Notes: generated from the sequence alone by a model not told the origin. Shown: positions 33,714 through 43,050, numbered from the stretch's first letter. The stretch: DNA of 64,000 nucleotides from Lachnospiraceae bacterium UBA7205 (GCA_002490665.1 DKUL01000049.1:31193-95192); one strand, 5' to 3'. Made by a program: numbers and translations.

Positions 33714-34038
33714 GCTGTTTCCCCTCCTTCTCCTTCTTTTTGCTTTCCGCATACACACCCATGTATACCTTGGTCAGAAGCGTCACCGCCAGGAATGAAA
33801 TCATGGCATATATGATACAGATATCCACCAGATATCCCTCGTTCATCTTTACCGCAAGTATGGCGATAATCACCATTGTAAGCGTACCCATCATATTTAC
33901 CGCCACAATCCGGTCTGCAATCCTTGGTCCCTTAATTGCGCGTATGAGGCACGCGAACACCATCAGCGCCAGTATAATCGGAAGCACTGTCAGGGCAATG
34001 TCAAAAGCCGCGTCCAGCGCCATATTTCCGCTATTCAT
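33691..34038 (-). CDS. MrpF/MnhF-like subunit
   Basis: 115 residues, three transmembrane helices. RAIKGPRIADRIVAVNMMGT is the MrpF hallmark. The cytoplasmic tail is Lys/Glu-rich. The start follows GGAGGAGAAAGG. It is the second gene of the Mrp-type block. Confidence 0.9.
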   Translation of the reverse strand: MNSGNMALDAAFDIALTVLPIILALMVFACLIRAIKGPRIADRIVAVNMMGTLTMVIIAILAVKMNEGYLVDICIIYAMISFLAVTLLTKVYMGVYAESKKKEKEGKQHDSTTVD

Positions 34039-34053
34039 ATCCTTTCTCCTCCA

Positions 34054-34512
34054 TCACCTTTCAATTTTTTCCAGCAGTTTCACAAACACGGACGAATCCA
34101 TGCCCTCGGCAAGCGTCTTGTCCAGGCAGTGGACAATAAATTTATCCCCGTCTATCGAGACCGTGATGGTTCCCGGCGTGAGCGTGATGGAGTTTGCCAG
34201 AAGAAATCTTGACGTATCGTTTTTAAAATGGGTTTCAAACTCCACGAGCACAGGCTCAACGACCCTGTTCGACGTACAAATCAGCCGCATTGTCGCAAAA
34301 TTCGCAATCACGATTTCCTTTATCAGATAGTACAGATATTGTATCAGGTAACCGCCTTTTTTGAGGTACGTCATTTCCCTCTTTGGCGAGTAATCCATAA
34401 ATTTGCAGATAAACCAGTACAGCGCCGCCGAAATCACAAGTCCGAACAGCACGATTTCCATGGTAATCCGCCCATTAAAGATAATCCAAAGCAGAAAAAA
34501 TAAAACAAACAT
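34054..34512 (-). CDS. MrpE/MnhE-like subunit
   Basis: 152 residues. Two N-terminal transmembrane helices, then a cytoplasmic domain with NSITLTPGTITVSIDGDKFIV, the signature of MnhE/MrpE. First gene of the Mrp-type block, 26 bases after trmB, with AGGAGGAGG upstream. The order E-F-G-MbhD-MbhE/B-C-D equals that of archaeal Mbh genes A-H. Confidence 0.91.
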   Translation of the reverse strand: MFVLFFLLWIIFNGRITMEIVLFGLVISAALYWFICKFMDYSPKREMTYLKKGGYLIQYLYYLIKEIVIANFATMRLICTSNRVVEPVLVEFETHFKNDTSRFLLANSITLTPGTITVSIDGDKFIVHCLDKTLAEGMDSSVFVKLLEKIER

Positions 34513-34538
34513 ATTCCTTTACCTCCTCCTGTTATCTG

Positions 34539-35180
34539 TCATGAACGGCAGATAATGTATTTGTAAATCGGATTTCCCATGGAAGAAAATTTCTCCTCAT
34601 ACTCTGTCATGACGTTTCCCTGCATCATTTTTTCATCATGGTGCAAATCCCTCGTCATTGCCTCAATCCGCCACCCCGCCGGCTCCACCTCGGCAACCGC
34701 GAAGTCGAACAAATCCACGTTGTCCGTCTTGAATTCAATGGTCCCGTCATGTGATAAAATCTCCTGGTACCTGGCGAGAAACTGTCTTGACGGCAGGCGT
34801 CTCCTTGCATGCCTGTCCTTCGGCCATGGGTCGGAAAAGTTCAGGTAAATCCTGCCAACCTCCTCCCTGTCAAAGGCCTCGCAGATATCCTCCGCATCCA
34901 TGCGGATAAAGCGCACGTTGGGAAGCTCGTTCCCCTCCATCTTCTGAACCGCCCGCAGAAGCACGGTCGAATATTTCTCGATGCCAATATAATTGATATC
35001 CGGATTGTCAGCTGCCATATCCATCAAAAAACGCCCCTTTCCCATACCGATTTCAATATGTACCGGACGCTCGTTTCCAAATAATTCATGCCATTTCCCT
35101 TTTTGCAATGCAGGCTCATGTACCACAAAAGGACTCCCTGCGATGACCTCGCGTGAACCCGTTACATTCCTAAGCCTCAC
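34539..35180 (-). CDS. trmB: tRNA (guanine-N7)-methyltransferase
   Basis: 213 residues. It uses S-adenosylmethionine to form m7G46 in tRNA. Visible motifs are IEIGMGKGRFL (SAM site), YIGIEKYSTVLLRAV, RMDAEDI, and NFSDPWPKDRHARRRL (the catalytic PWPK(K/R)RH signature). GTG at 35180 is the likely start because AAAGGGGGG is six bases before it and homologues start MRLRN; an ATG seven codons earlier is less likely. It is followed after 26 bases by the MrpE-like gene with no terminator, so it may share the operon promoter. Confidence 0.95.
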   Translation of the reverse strand: MRLRNVTGSREVIAGSPFVVHEPALQKGKWHELFGNERPVHIEIGMGKGRFLMDMAADNPDINYIGIEKYSTVLLRAVQKMEGNELPNVRFIRMDAEDICEAFDREEVGRIYLNFSDPWPKDRHARRRLPSRQFLARYQEILSHDGTIEFKTDNVDLFDFAVAEVEPAGWRIEAMTRDLHHDEKMMQGNVMTEYEEKFSSMGNPIYKYIICRS

Positions 35181-35210
35181 TTTTATCCCCCCTTTTATCA
35201 TTCTTCACCC

Positions 35211-35239
35211 ATTATACGATAATAATGTGATTGTTTCAA
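35211..35239 (-). promoter_or_regulatory. Promoter of trmB and the Mrp-like operon
   Basis: On the minus strand TTGAAA (35239-35234) and TATAAT (35216-35211), 17 bases apart. It is the only clear promoter upstream of the eleven same-strand genes. Confidence 0.8.
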
Positions 35240-35269
35240 TTTTATCTTAAAAAAGAATGAAGAAAAAAT

Positions 35270-35308
35270 TAAAAAAAAGAAAATGCCATCGTCCGGATGG
35301 CATTTTCC
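35270..35308 (-). terminator. Terminator of the DUF5722 gene
   Basis: GAAAATGCCATC pairs with GATGGCATTTTC around GGAC; on the minus strand it is followed by TTTTTTTTAATTTTTT. Immediately downstream of the stop at 35319. Confidence 0.9.
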
Positions 35309-35318
35309 GTATGGGTTG

Positions 35319-36926
35319 TTATGGATTGACTCCAAGCGCCTGCCAGCTTGCCGCACCGATAATCGGAAGTGCAAACTGCGTGTAGGCCGCCGACTGCGGC
35401 GTGTCAATGTACTTGAATACGTTATACATCTGCTTTGGCGTGGTCGCAAGGCCGTTGGCATCACAGTTATATAAACCGCATGCAATCTTATCCGCGTTCT
35501 TCTCATAAATGTTGTCCACTGTCCTGTGAACGATGAAGCCCTTAATCAGCGGGTTCTTCTCCGCAAGCTTGTAGGCATATGCAAAGGACGCCGCCTGCGT
35601 CTGCTCATCGGAAGTCATGGAGTTAAACAGAATCTCCGAAATGATGATATAGCGGACTTGTCCGTTTGGCGCCAGGAATGACGGCTGGCTCATATAGGCT
35701 GTAAACACATCCATGTTCTGCGGGTTAATCATCCTGGTATTTGCCGTGTGGTCAATCAGGTGCATCGACTTGTAGTTTGCAGGCATATCCCAGAACCGCG
35801 CTGCAGTGAGCGGTACCGGATGCGGATGCCATGCAACACCCCAGTCGATATTTCCGTGGGAAACCACATCCACGTTAAACGCGTCAATAAACTTTTTCGC
35901 TCCGTACTGGTTTGCCGTTCCGTCCTCCCATGTCCATCTCTGGTCGATACAGGTGAGCACGCGCGCATTTGCGTTCTGGCTCTTGATGGCATTATAGCAC
36001 ATACGGAATGCTTTCTCATACTCGAGCGCAAAGCTTGTCACATTGTAGTTTCCCGCAAAATACCAGGGATTGTTATTGTTTACCTCGTTGCCGATAATCC
36101 AGTTGGAAATCAGTCCCGTTGCAGGATTGCTGTAACGCTGCGCAAGGAACGCCATCAGCGCCTCAATGGATTCCGCGCCAAGCTGCTCGTCCGTATTAAA
36201 CGCATAGTGCCTGTACTTCGCAACACGCCCTGACGGCTTGACCGTAAGCGCCGTCGCCGCGTTATAATAGTTTACAAGGTTCATGGTAACCTCGACCTTC
36301 TGCGATGCGAAAAGCGTCATTACCATATCGTATTCTGCGACAACTCCCTGATGGAAATTGTATGTTTTTCCATTGTAATTGAATGGAACGCCCGGTCCCG
36401 GCTGGAAAAACCTGTCAATCGCCATCTCGTAGCTTACATGCTTGGCGCCAAGGTCGGAAATTGCTGCCATTGCCGCATTATCAGCAGTAATGCCCTTGAT
36501 GGATGTTGTCACCGGATTCGGCGCCGTATGTGTGGCGAGCGCCTCGGGATTTGTAATGTAGTACTCCTGGCTGACCGGAACAAACGCCCCGCCCTGCACT
36601 GCTGCCACCACAAATTTTGAAAAGAGCTTTGCATTTGCTGTTCCCTGGTCAAGTGATGTCACGAATGTCACTGTCGGCGCATTCGGCGCCACCGCACAGA
36701 AATCAGTCCTTCCGGCAATCGAGTTCTGATATGGCTTCATCTCAAACAAGTACAGATTGCCGTCATCACTCGCAACACCCGATGCTGCTGCAACGACTGT
36801 TATCTGGTTTCCGCCACTGATGATACACTGGCTGATTGTTGCTGTTCCCGCAGCAGCAGCAGTCATAGACATCAAGCATACAAGCACCATGCACAGCGCT
36901 GCCCAGAGAGTTCCTTTTTTCTTCAT
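35319..36926 (-). CDS. Secreted DUF5722 protein, glycoside-hydrolase-like
   Basis: 535 residues. A signal peptide (about 1-26), a beta domain (27-150), then a TIM-barrel-like region (about 160-500). NWIIGNEVNN with Glu281 looks like the acid/base Asn-Glu of clan GH-A, and YIIISEILFN with Glu431 looks like the nucleophile at strand seven; the spacing of 150 residues fits. VAWHPHPVPL in between is another typical loop. DUF5722 proteins are annotated from bacteria but the substrate is not established to my knowledge. The gene is monocistronic with its own promoter and terminator. Confidence 0.82.
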   Translation of the reverse strand: MKKKGTLWAALCMVLVCLMSMTAAAAGTATISQCIISGGNQITVVAAASGVASDDGNLYLFEMKPYQNSIAGRTDFCAVAPNAPTVTFVTSLDQGTANAKLFSKFVVAAVQGGAFVPVSQEYYITNPEALATHTAPNPVTTSIKGITADNAAMAAISDLGAKHVSYEMAIDRFFQPGPGVPFNYNGKTYNFHQGVVAEYDMVMTLFASQKVEVTMNLVNYYNAATALTVKPSGRVAKYRHYAFNTDEQLGAESIEALMAFLAQRYSNPATGLISNWIIGNEVNNNNPWYFAGNYNVTSFALEYEKAFRMCYNAIKSQNANARVLTCIDQRWTWEDGTANQYGAKKFIDAFNVDVVSHGNIDWGVAWHPHPVPLTAARFWDMPANYKSMHLIDHTANTRMINPQNMDVFTAYMSQPSFLAPNGQVRYIIISEILFNSMTSDEQTQAASFAYAYKLAEKNPLIKGFIVHRTVDNIYEKNADKIACGLYNCDANGLATTPKQMYNVFKYIDTPQSAAYTQFALPIIGAASWQALGVNP

Positions 36927-36973
36927 GAAATACCTCCGTTCATAAGAATTTTAAGTTAACAGTACATACAATG

Positions 36974-37002
36974 AGTATAACATCTCATCCGCCCATTTAC
37001 AA
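36974..37002 (-). promoter_or_regulatory. Promoter of the DUF5722 gene
   Basis: TTGTAA (37002-36997) and TATACT (36979-36974) on the minus strand, 17 bases apart, about 48 bases before the start codon. Confidence 0.65.
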
Positions 37003-37009
37003 GCCGTTC

Positions 37010-39532
37010 CTATGCACTCTGTTTCAGATAGGTAACAAATGCATTTCCGTTCTGGCGGAACAAGCTGGTGGCATCGTTCATTCCTATTTTATAGACTGTT
37101 CCCGTCTGCGGGTTCATGACCACGACATTCAGCTCATTGAACCCGATTACAAGCATGGCGCTGTCATTTTCCAGAGACACCAGGACCGGAATGTCCTGAT
37201 TGACATAATACAGGACTGCATCAAGGCTTACGCCGCTCAGGTCAAGCGCTGTCACATCAGTCAGGTTTTCTTCCAGTATCTGCCTTACCGTCTTTCCCCT
37301 GTCAAGCATCGGCTGTACCTTTTTCACGGAACCGGAAAATTCAAGGATTGTCTCAAGGCACACCGCCAGCTGCGAGCTGCCCTCGCTCACCGCGTTTCCG
37401 GTAATTGCCATAATCTGGTTCCTGGTGCTTCGCGCCGTCTTTTTCCAGATGTAGCTGCCGTTGTGGTTGACGACGGTTCCGCTGATGCCATAAGCCAGAT
37501 TGATTGCGTCCGACTCGTGGGTAAATGTCGCGTCAATCCCATACTTTCCATATACATAATAGCGGCTGACCGGATTTTCCACGGTGATATCCAGAATCCG
37601 GTTCCCCTCAAACAACGCCAGTAACGGCTTTGTCGTTTTTGGCTTTTTGACCTCAAGCGCATTTTTCAGGACAAGCTGTACAATCTTCTCATAATACTGG
37701 GTGACAACAACCTCCGATGAATTGTATCCGCCCTCCTCCACCAGATTATTCACAATCTGGTCATCCTCTGTACTGGTATAACCGCCCTGTCCGTCCCGCA
37801 CCACCCTGGTGAGCGTAATCAGATTATCCTTTATCACAGCATCCGTCACATAAATACCATCCTGCTTATATGTCTTAAGCACCTCGCCACGCTCGTCCTG
37901 AATGAAGACACTGTGCATCGGAAACGTGACAGAACCCGAAAAGTCAACGCGGATATCATCGTACGCCACCACGCCGTAAATCAGGTCTTCCCCGATAAAC
38001 CCGAGCGGCAGCATCCTGTTCTGGTTCTCTGTCTGTATCTCCTGCCTGTTGCCCGTGTTCAGGTTCATCAGTATCAGTTTCGTACAGTCGTAAGCGTCTG
38101 GCGAGTTCTGCCACACAAGCATCTTGTTTGTGTCTGACACCTGAAAGCTTCCCTGCTGGAGATTGCCCGCAATCTCGTCACATGACCGGTTGAGCAGGTC
38201 GACTGCCAGGATGGAGCCGTCCAGATACATGTAGAACACGCCGTTTTTATTGATAAAGGAAAGCTGCTCCATATCGGTCTTGAGTGTAAAGTACGATTTG
38301 TTGTACGGAATAAAAATCAGTTCCTCCACCGTGTTGAGCATACCGTTGTACTCGCACACCTCGATGCCGATGCTCCCCTCATGCCTTCCGCGGTTCATAT
38401 ATCCGTACACCATAAACCAGACATTTCCTGTCTCGTCCACGTTCAATATCTTGATGTCATGGTTATTGTAATTGCTCCGCTCATCGTCCCCGTCATAAAA
38501 GCTGAACAGCCCCGCAATCTTCTTGTCCGCCGCATGATAACAGAACAGCTGGTTTTCATTGATAAATGCAAGGTTGAGCCCGCCGTCACTCTCCATCATC
38601 TCCACCGCGCTGTCCCGGATGCCAAGCATAATCTTATTGCCGCCATAAATATCGGCGGCGGGGTCAAATATCTGGTTCATGCTGCGCTCATAATCAAGCA
38701 GGTAGATTCGATCCGGCGTGTACCTTATGCGGAAAAATTCCACGACATTATAGTCGTGGCGCCGTTTGCCCTCCAAAGTCTGCACCCTGTAATCTACCCT
38801 GACGGAAGCCGTCTGGGGCTCTATCTCGCTGATGACAAAATGCGGCTCCCCTATCTGGCTGACCCGCAGGTCTGCCCAGGTAACCTGTTTCAGGCTGCTG
38901 TGGATATCCACATGGGCAAGCGTCGTGTTGTCCCCCTTGTAATTTGACTCAAGATAGGTGACAAGGTCGGTGGCTTTCTCCTTGTCGAATGTCTTTTCGT
39001 GAAAATCCTTCACAAAAGCCAGCTTTTCGTAGGTATTGTACGCCTCCCCATCAATGATTCTCGTATAATACCGAATTGTCCCCCCCTCTGACTCGACAAG
39101 CAAAATCCAGTTGTACTCCACACCGGGTTCAATCAAATCCTTGATGGTGACAGCCGCCTGTATGCTGCTGTCATCCTCCCTGTAGTCATTGACCTTTGTC
39201 CGCTCGACAAGCCGTGTCCCGTCTATGCTCCTGACCTCAAAATGGATGGAGCGGATTTCGTTGCCATACTTATCTATCACAAAACTGAGTGTCCTGCCTT
39301 CCTCGAGCGGCGTGATGGTATCCCTGAAAAAACTGCCGTCCATCTCCTGCTTGAGCCCATGGAGGCAGTTGTAGGCAATCCCTTTTGCCGTGATATGCAC
39401 AAGCGGGAGGGATGCCTGCTCCATACTCGCGGTCAGTTCCTCGTTTCCCTTGTTGTAAATACTGCTGCTCACAAAAAGAGTGATCACAAAAACCACAATG
39501 CAGACAGCCAGTTTACTGATAACTTTCTTCAT
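37010..39532 (-). CDS. Large exported protein with C39-peptidase-like C-terminus
   Basis: 840 residues. An N-terminal helix (about 5-25) acts as a signal anchor; the rest is outside. The N-terminal third is beta-rich, the middle (about 290-560) has repeated short beta strands suggestive of a propeller-like sensor, and the last 90 residues (DVTALDLSGVSLDAVLYYVN...VLVSLENDSAMLVIGFN) resemble peptidase C39-like/BtrH domains. In the visible part the usual His is replaced (SAMLVIG where HAVLIVG is common), so catalysis is doubtful. Start ATG at 39532 follows GGGG at seven bases. Function unknown; perhaps wall-associated. A hairpin-rich leader precedes it. Confidence 0.75.
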   Translation of the reverse strand: MKKVISKLAVCIVVFVITLFVSSSIYNKGNEELTASMEQASLPLVHITAKGIAYNCLHGLKQEMDGSFFRDTITPLEEGRTLSFVIDKYGNEIRSIHFEVRSIDGTRLVERTKVNDYREDDSSIQAAVTIKDLIEPGVEYNWILLVESEGGTIRYYTRIIDGEAYNTYEKLAFVKDFHEKTFDKEKATDLVTYLESNYKGDNTTLAHVDIHSSLKQVTWADLRVSQIGEPHFVISEIEPQTASVRVDYRVQTLEGKRRHDYNVVEFFRIRYTPDRIYLLDYERSMNQIFDPAADIYGGNKIMLGIRDSAVEMMESDGGLNLAFINENQLFCYHAADKKIAGLFSFYDGDDERSNYNNHDIKILNVDETGNVWFMVYGYMNRGRHEGSIGIEVCEYNGMLNTVEELIFIPYNKSYFTLKTDMEQLSFINKNGVFYMYLDGSILAVDLLNRSCDEIAGNLQQGSFQVSDTNKMLVWQNSPDAYDCTKLILMNLNTGNRQEIQTENQNRMLPLGFIGEDLIYGVVAYDDIRVDFSGSVTFPMHSVFIQDERGEVLKTYKQDGIYVTDAVIKDNLITLTRVVRDGQGGYTSTEDDQIVNNLVEEGGYNSSEVVVTQYYEKIVQLVLKNALEVKKPKTTKPLLALFEGNRILDITVENPVSRYYVYGKYGIDATFTHESDAINLAYGISGTVVNHNGSYIWKKTARSTRNQIMAITGNAVSEGSSQLAVCLETILEFSGSVKKVQPMLDRGKTVRQILEENLTDVTALDLSGVSLDAVLYYVNQDIPVLVSLENDSAMLVIGFNELNVVVMNPQTGTVYKIGMNDATSLFRQNGNAFVTYLKQSA

Positions 39533-39551
39533 ACACAATCCCCATATTTGT

Positions 39552-39690
39552 AACAGGTCAGCCTTCGGCTTTCTGTTACAGGCATCAAGCCATGCAAAAC
39601 CACTTTGTGGTGACTTGATGCCTCTCTGCCACTACACTGTTTCACGGACTTTGCAGCAAGTGCAAAGTCCTGGGCTAAACTGTCACCCAT
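39552..39690 (-). other. Leader with three consecutive hairpins
   Basis: Reading the minus strand: GGACTTTGC...GCAAAGTCC, then GGCATCAAG...CTTGATGCC with an inner CCAC/GTGG, then TGTAACAG...CTGTTACA with inner AGCC/GGCT. They fill the interval between the methyltransferase gene and the 840-residue protein gene. The third hairpin and the end of the second resemble the leader of the PadR gene (TTGCATGG, TTGATGCCT). A structured RNA or nested processing site is possible; no known riboswitch class is recognised. Confidence 0.55.
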
Positions 39691-39706
39691 ATTTTCCTAC
39701 AGATTC

Positions 39707-40897
39707 TTATTTTGTATCAAGCAGTGTCTGTAAAGTAGGGCTGATATGCAGCAGTGCATCCAGCCTTGCCAGCTCCTCCTGTGTTTTTGTCCCTGCGTGG
39801 TATTTGATGTGATTCTTTTTGACAGCACGGATTAAAATATTTTTGGGCGTGTGCTCCATATCGATAAATTCCAGTATCTGTGTGTCATATCCCTGCGATT
39901 CCAGCAGATTTGCCCTGACAGCATCCGTTATCAGCGCCGCCATGCGCTCCTTAATCAGCCCATACCGCAGCACGGGCGTCAGCTCGTCGCAGGCAATCTG
40001 CCTGTTTAGCTCGTGCTGGCAGCATGGCACGGACAGAATGACGCGCGCATTCCACCGGACTGCCTTTGCAAGCGCATAGTCCGTCGCCGTGTCGCAGGCG
40101 TGCAGTGTCACCACCATGTCCACCTGTCCCGCACCGTCATAGGAACCGATATCCCCCACCAGAAATTTTAACCCGTCATATCCAAATTTATCCGCGAGCG
40201 CCTGGCAGTCTGCAATGACATCCTTTTTCAGGTCAAGCCCGATGACATATATGTCGTATCCGTTCATTATTTTCAGATAATAATACAGGGCAAACGTCAG
40301 ATAAGATTTCCCGCACCCAAAATCAATGATGTTCAGCGTCCGCCCTTCCTCCCTGGGCAGGTTCGGCAGAATGTCCCTGACAAACTCGAGATACCGGTTT
40401 ATCTGTCGGAATTTGTCGTATTTTGCATGTACGATTCTGCCGTCGGGCGTCTGTACCCCCAGCTCCACCAGAAACGGAACCGGCTCATCCTGCGGAAGAA
40501 TGTACTGCTTCTGCCTGTTATGCGAAAAATCAATTCTGTCCGTCTGCCCGTCCGCTGCATTTTTTTCTTTTTCCTTCATGGTCACTTTGCCTTTTTTGCT
40601 CACAAGCACGGTGAGCCTGTGACGCTCGGATTCCAGCTCAAGCTGCCGAAAATCCTCCGCCATTGCACGGACGAGGACTGACGGCAGCTCTTCTTTTGAC
40701 AGATTCCGGTGATATGCCTTCGTCCCCACGTAACGCTCTGCCTGGTATATTAGCTCCTCCTTTTTGCGCACAGGCCGTATGCGGAGTTTCTGAATTTTTT
40801 CCCTGTCGCGGGGATTGCTGGCTGTCACACCCAGAATGATTTCATTATTATTTATATATTTTGTAAGTATTTTTCCTAAATTATCCATAAAACCCAT
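39707..40897 (-). CDS. SAM-dependent methyltransferase (Methyltransf_32 type)
   Basis: 396 residues. The N-terminal 150 residues are a separate domain rich in Lys/Arg. The catalytic domain (about 170-340) has the SAM-binding FGCGKSYLTFALYYYL, VIGLDLKKDVI, VGDIGSY and VVTLHACDTATD, with the late CCQHELNRQI. The LHACD motif is typical of Methyltransf_32, a group that includes RNA and small-molecule methylases; the substrate is unknown. The start is uncertain: no strong ribosome site is seen for MGFMDNLG or the inner ATG. Confidence 0.82.
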   Translation of the reverse strand: MGFMDNLGKILTKYINNNEIILGVTASNPRDREKIQKLRIRPVRKKEELIYQAERYVGTKAYHRNLSKEELPSVLVRAMAEDFRQLELESERHRLTVLVSKKGKVTMKEKEKNAADGQTDRIDFSHNRQKQYILPQDEPVPFLVELGVQTPDGRIVHAKYDKFRQINRYLEFVRDILPNLPREEGRTLNIIDFGCGKSYLTFALYYYLKIMNGYDIYVIGLDLKKDVIADCQALADKFGYDGLKFLVGDIGSYDGAGQVDMVVTLHACDTATDYALAKAVRWNARVILSVPCCQHELNRQIACDELTPVLRYGLIKERMAALITDAVRANLLESQGYDTQILEFIDMEHTPKNILIRAVKKNHIKYHAGTKTQEELARLDALLHISPTLQTLLDTK

Positions 40898-40944
40898 TGT
40901 AGCACGAAACAGGGTGTATTAAAAGGGATGAAAAAATTAAAAAT

Positions 40945-43050
40945 TTATTTCGTCCTTTCATTTACATAATTGCAGATTGCCTTGTTGTCCTCGTACATCC
41001 GTCCGCCTACCAGATAGGAACCGTCATGGTCTGATACCCTGATAATCATGCCTTCGACTGCCTTGCCCTCAAGAAGCGGAAAATCACTGATTGTCACGGA
41101 TATCGGCTTGCCCTTTGCGTCCCGCACCTCCCTGGCGCTGGTTGTAAACGCAAATCCATTGGCGCTGATGTCAAGCATCCTGCCGTCACAGGTAAAGTCA
41201 GAATTTTTCAGTGTCACCTTGCAGCTGTTTGTCATTGCGATTCTCGGATATTTGCGCCTGTTGACAACCTTGGGATTCTCCTCGACGCTCACAATATTTG
41301 CGCCCTTTTCCCCATTCCTTGAAGGCATGATGCTGACATTCTGCCAGATATACAGCGCATTATGTACAATGATGTGCAGATTGTACTTCTGTGCCTTGTC
41401 CTTTGTGTCAAGCGTGTCCGTTCCCGAAGAAATCACACCCAGGCCGATACTGTTGTCAGTCTTGGATACCACCTCCGCGCTATACTCCTTCTGGCTCCTG
41501 TCACCCACGGCAAATATCGTGACCTTCATGCCCGGCAGGACATCCTTGACGCCCATGAAACCGCCCTCACCAAGCTCCTCTATCAGCTTTCCGACAATGT
41601 CCTCGATATGGATGACATTGCTCGCGGTCTCCTCGTACTTGCTGAGCATAATCTTGGTGGTTTCCTCGGAGTTGAGGACACTCTGCGTCATAATCTCCAT
41701 GACCTCATTAATCTGCTTCATGTTCTCCACAAGGTTTCCGTTTGATACCTCAACCTCCTTCATCGCCTTGTCCACGACAAGGATACCGTCGTCAAGCTCC
41801 GCAGACTGGCTGCTGATGCTTGCCACACTCTCATCGACATGGCTGACCATGCCCTGCGCGTCCGTAATCAGCTGCAAAATTTTTGTGATGGAGCCCGTCA
41901 TCTTGTCCGCCGTCTCCTCAAGGTGGCTGAGCGCTGCGAGAATGCTGTTGGATGAATTCTTCGTCCCCATGCTGAGATCCCTGATTTCATCCGCGACAAC
42001 CGCAAAGCCTTTTCCTGCCTCTCCCGCCCTTGCCGCCTCTATGGACGCATTGAGGGCGAGCAGGTTTGTCTGCGATGTAATCTTTTCAATGGTGCCAGTC
42101 TCCTGCTTCACCATATCAAACTCCGTCTTGAACGCACTGAGCACCTTCTCCACATCGGCGGATGCGTCAGCCATTTCGTTTGTGGCATTGACAACAGCCG
42201 ACAGCTCACTTGAGCTCGTTTTTGCGTGGGTCGCAGACTCGTTGATGAGATTTGCCATCTTGGTGACAAGGGATGCCACATTTTCCACCTGTGTCTTGAT
42301 GTCCTCTGTCATATCGAGGGACGACATCGCCTTTTCGCTCATCGTCGTATTGTTAATGGAAAGCTTATTCATGCTGTCCACGACATCCAGGGCACCCTGC
42401 TTGTTTTCGTCCGCAAGCTCCCGAACCACCGTCACGCCGTCGACAATGGACGTGCTCGCACCCTTTACCTGGTCTATGGTGTTGATAACCTTATTCAGGT
42501 TACTGTCCATCGACTGAATCATCGCGTTGTCCGACCTCGAAAGATGGTCAATTGACAGAATGTAGCCGAGATAACACATAATCGTGCATGCCATCTCGAT
42601 CTCCATCTGTATCATATGCCCATCGGCTGACTGTCCCCGCAGGTAAATCAGGATGTTCTGCATAAATATGATAATAATATTGTAGATTCCAAGCCCTATA
42701 ATGAGTTTTTTGTTTTTAAACAGCGTCAGCATGCTCGCGACAGGGAGCATAAAACTGAACGCGACAGTACTGTTAATTGTCAGAACCACAAATCCATAGA
42801 AAATGCCATACCCTACCGCAACAATCACCTGATACCAGTCGTTGCTTCTGCCCTTGATACGCAGCTGCACAAAACCCAGAAGATAAGGTACCCAGCAGCA
42901 CACCAGCATCGTCAAAAATGTAGTATGCGACATTCTTCCTTTTAAAATCTCGCCCGCATAGATTCCCGGAAGCAGTATGCACATAATCGCCCACACAATT
43001 GACGCCTTTTTGTTGGCGCTTGACTTGAAAAACTCTTCATTATATTCCAT
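40945..43050 (-). CDS. Chemoreceptor with six TM helices and C-terminal PilZ domain
   Basis: 701 residues. Six transmembrane helices (about 15-190) form a membrane-embedded sensor without extracellular domain. The methyl-accepting signalling region (about 200-530) holds the hairpin tip with NLLALNASIEAARAGEAGKG and AVVADEIRDLS. A C-terminal PilZ domain (about 590-695) shows NRRKYPR and MLDISANGFAF, the two c-di-GMP-binding motifs. It would let c-di-GMP modulate chemotaxis or another taxis-like kinase pathway. Start MEYNEEF follows AAAGGAGG. No che genes are near. Confidence 0.92.
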   Translation of the reverse strand: MEYNEEFFKSSANKKASIVWAIMCILLPGIYAGEILKGRMSHTTFLTMLVCCWVPYLLGFVQLRIKGRSNDWYQVIVAVGYGIFYGFVVLTINSTVAFSFMLPVASMLTLFKNKKLIIGLGIYNIIIIFMQNILIYLRGQSADGHMIQMEIEMACTIMCYLGYILSIDHLSRSDNAMIQSMDSNLNKVINTIDQVKGASTSIVDGVTVVRELADENKQGALDVVDSMNKLSINNTTMSEKAMSSLDMTEDIKTQVENVASLVTKMANLINESATHAKTSSSELSAVVNATNEMADASADVEKVLSAFKTEFDMVKQETGTIEKITSQTNLLALNASIEAARAGEAGKGFAVVADEIRDLSMGTKNSSNSILAALSHLEETADKMTGSITKILQLITDAQGMVSHVDESVASISSQSAELDDGILVVDKAMKEVEVSNGNLVENMKQINEVMEIMTQSVLNSEETTKIMLSKYEETASNVIHIEDIVGKLIEELGEGGFMGVKDVLPGMKVTIFAVGDRSQKEYSAEVVSKTDNSIGLGVISSGTDTLDTKDKAQKYNLHIIVHNALYIWQNVSIMPSRNGEKGANIVSVEENPKVVNRRKYPRIAMTNSCKVTLKNSDFTCDGRMLDISANGFAFTTSAREVRDAKGKPISVTISDFPLLEGKAVEGMIIRVSDHDGSYLVGGRMYEDNKAICNYVNERTK

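Noticed and set aside
24989..34512. Complex I or NiFe-hydrogenase operon
   Set aside because: No Fe-S, hydrogenase or quinone-site subunits are present, only ion-translocating and Mrp-type genes.
41048..42517. Plus-strand frame of about 490 codons with many Ser/Leu/Thr
   Set aside because: Opposite the chemoreceptor gene; helix-rich coding sequence leaves the reverse frame open. No start signals.
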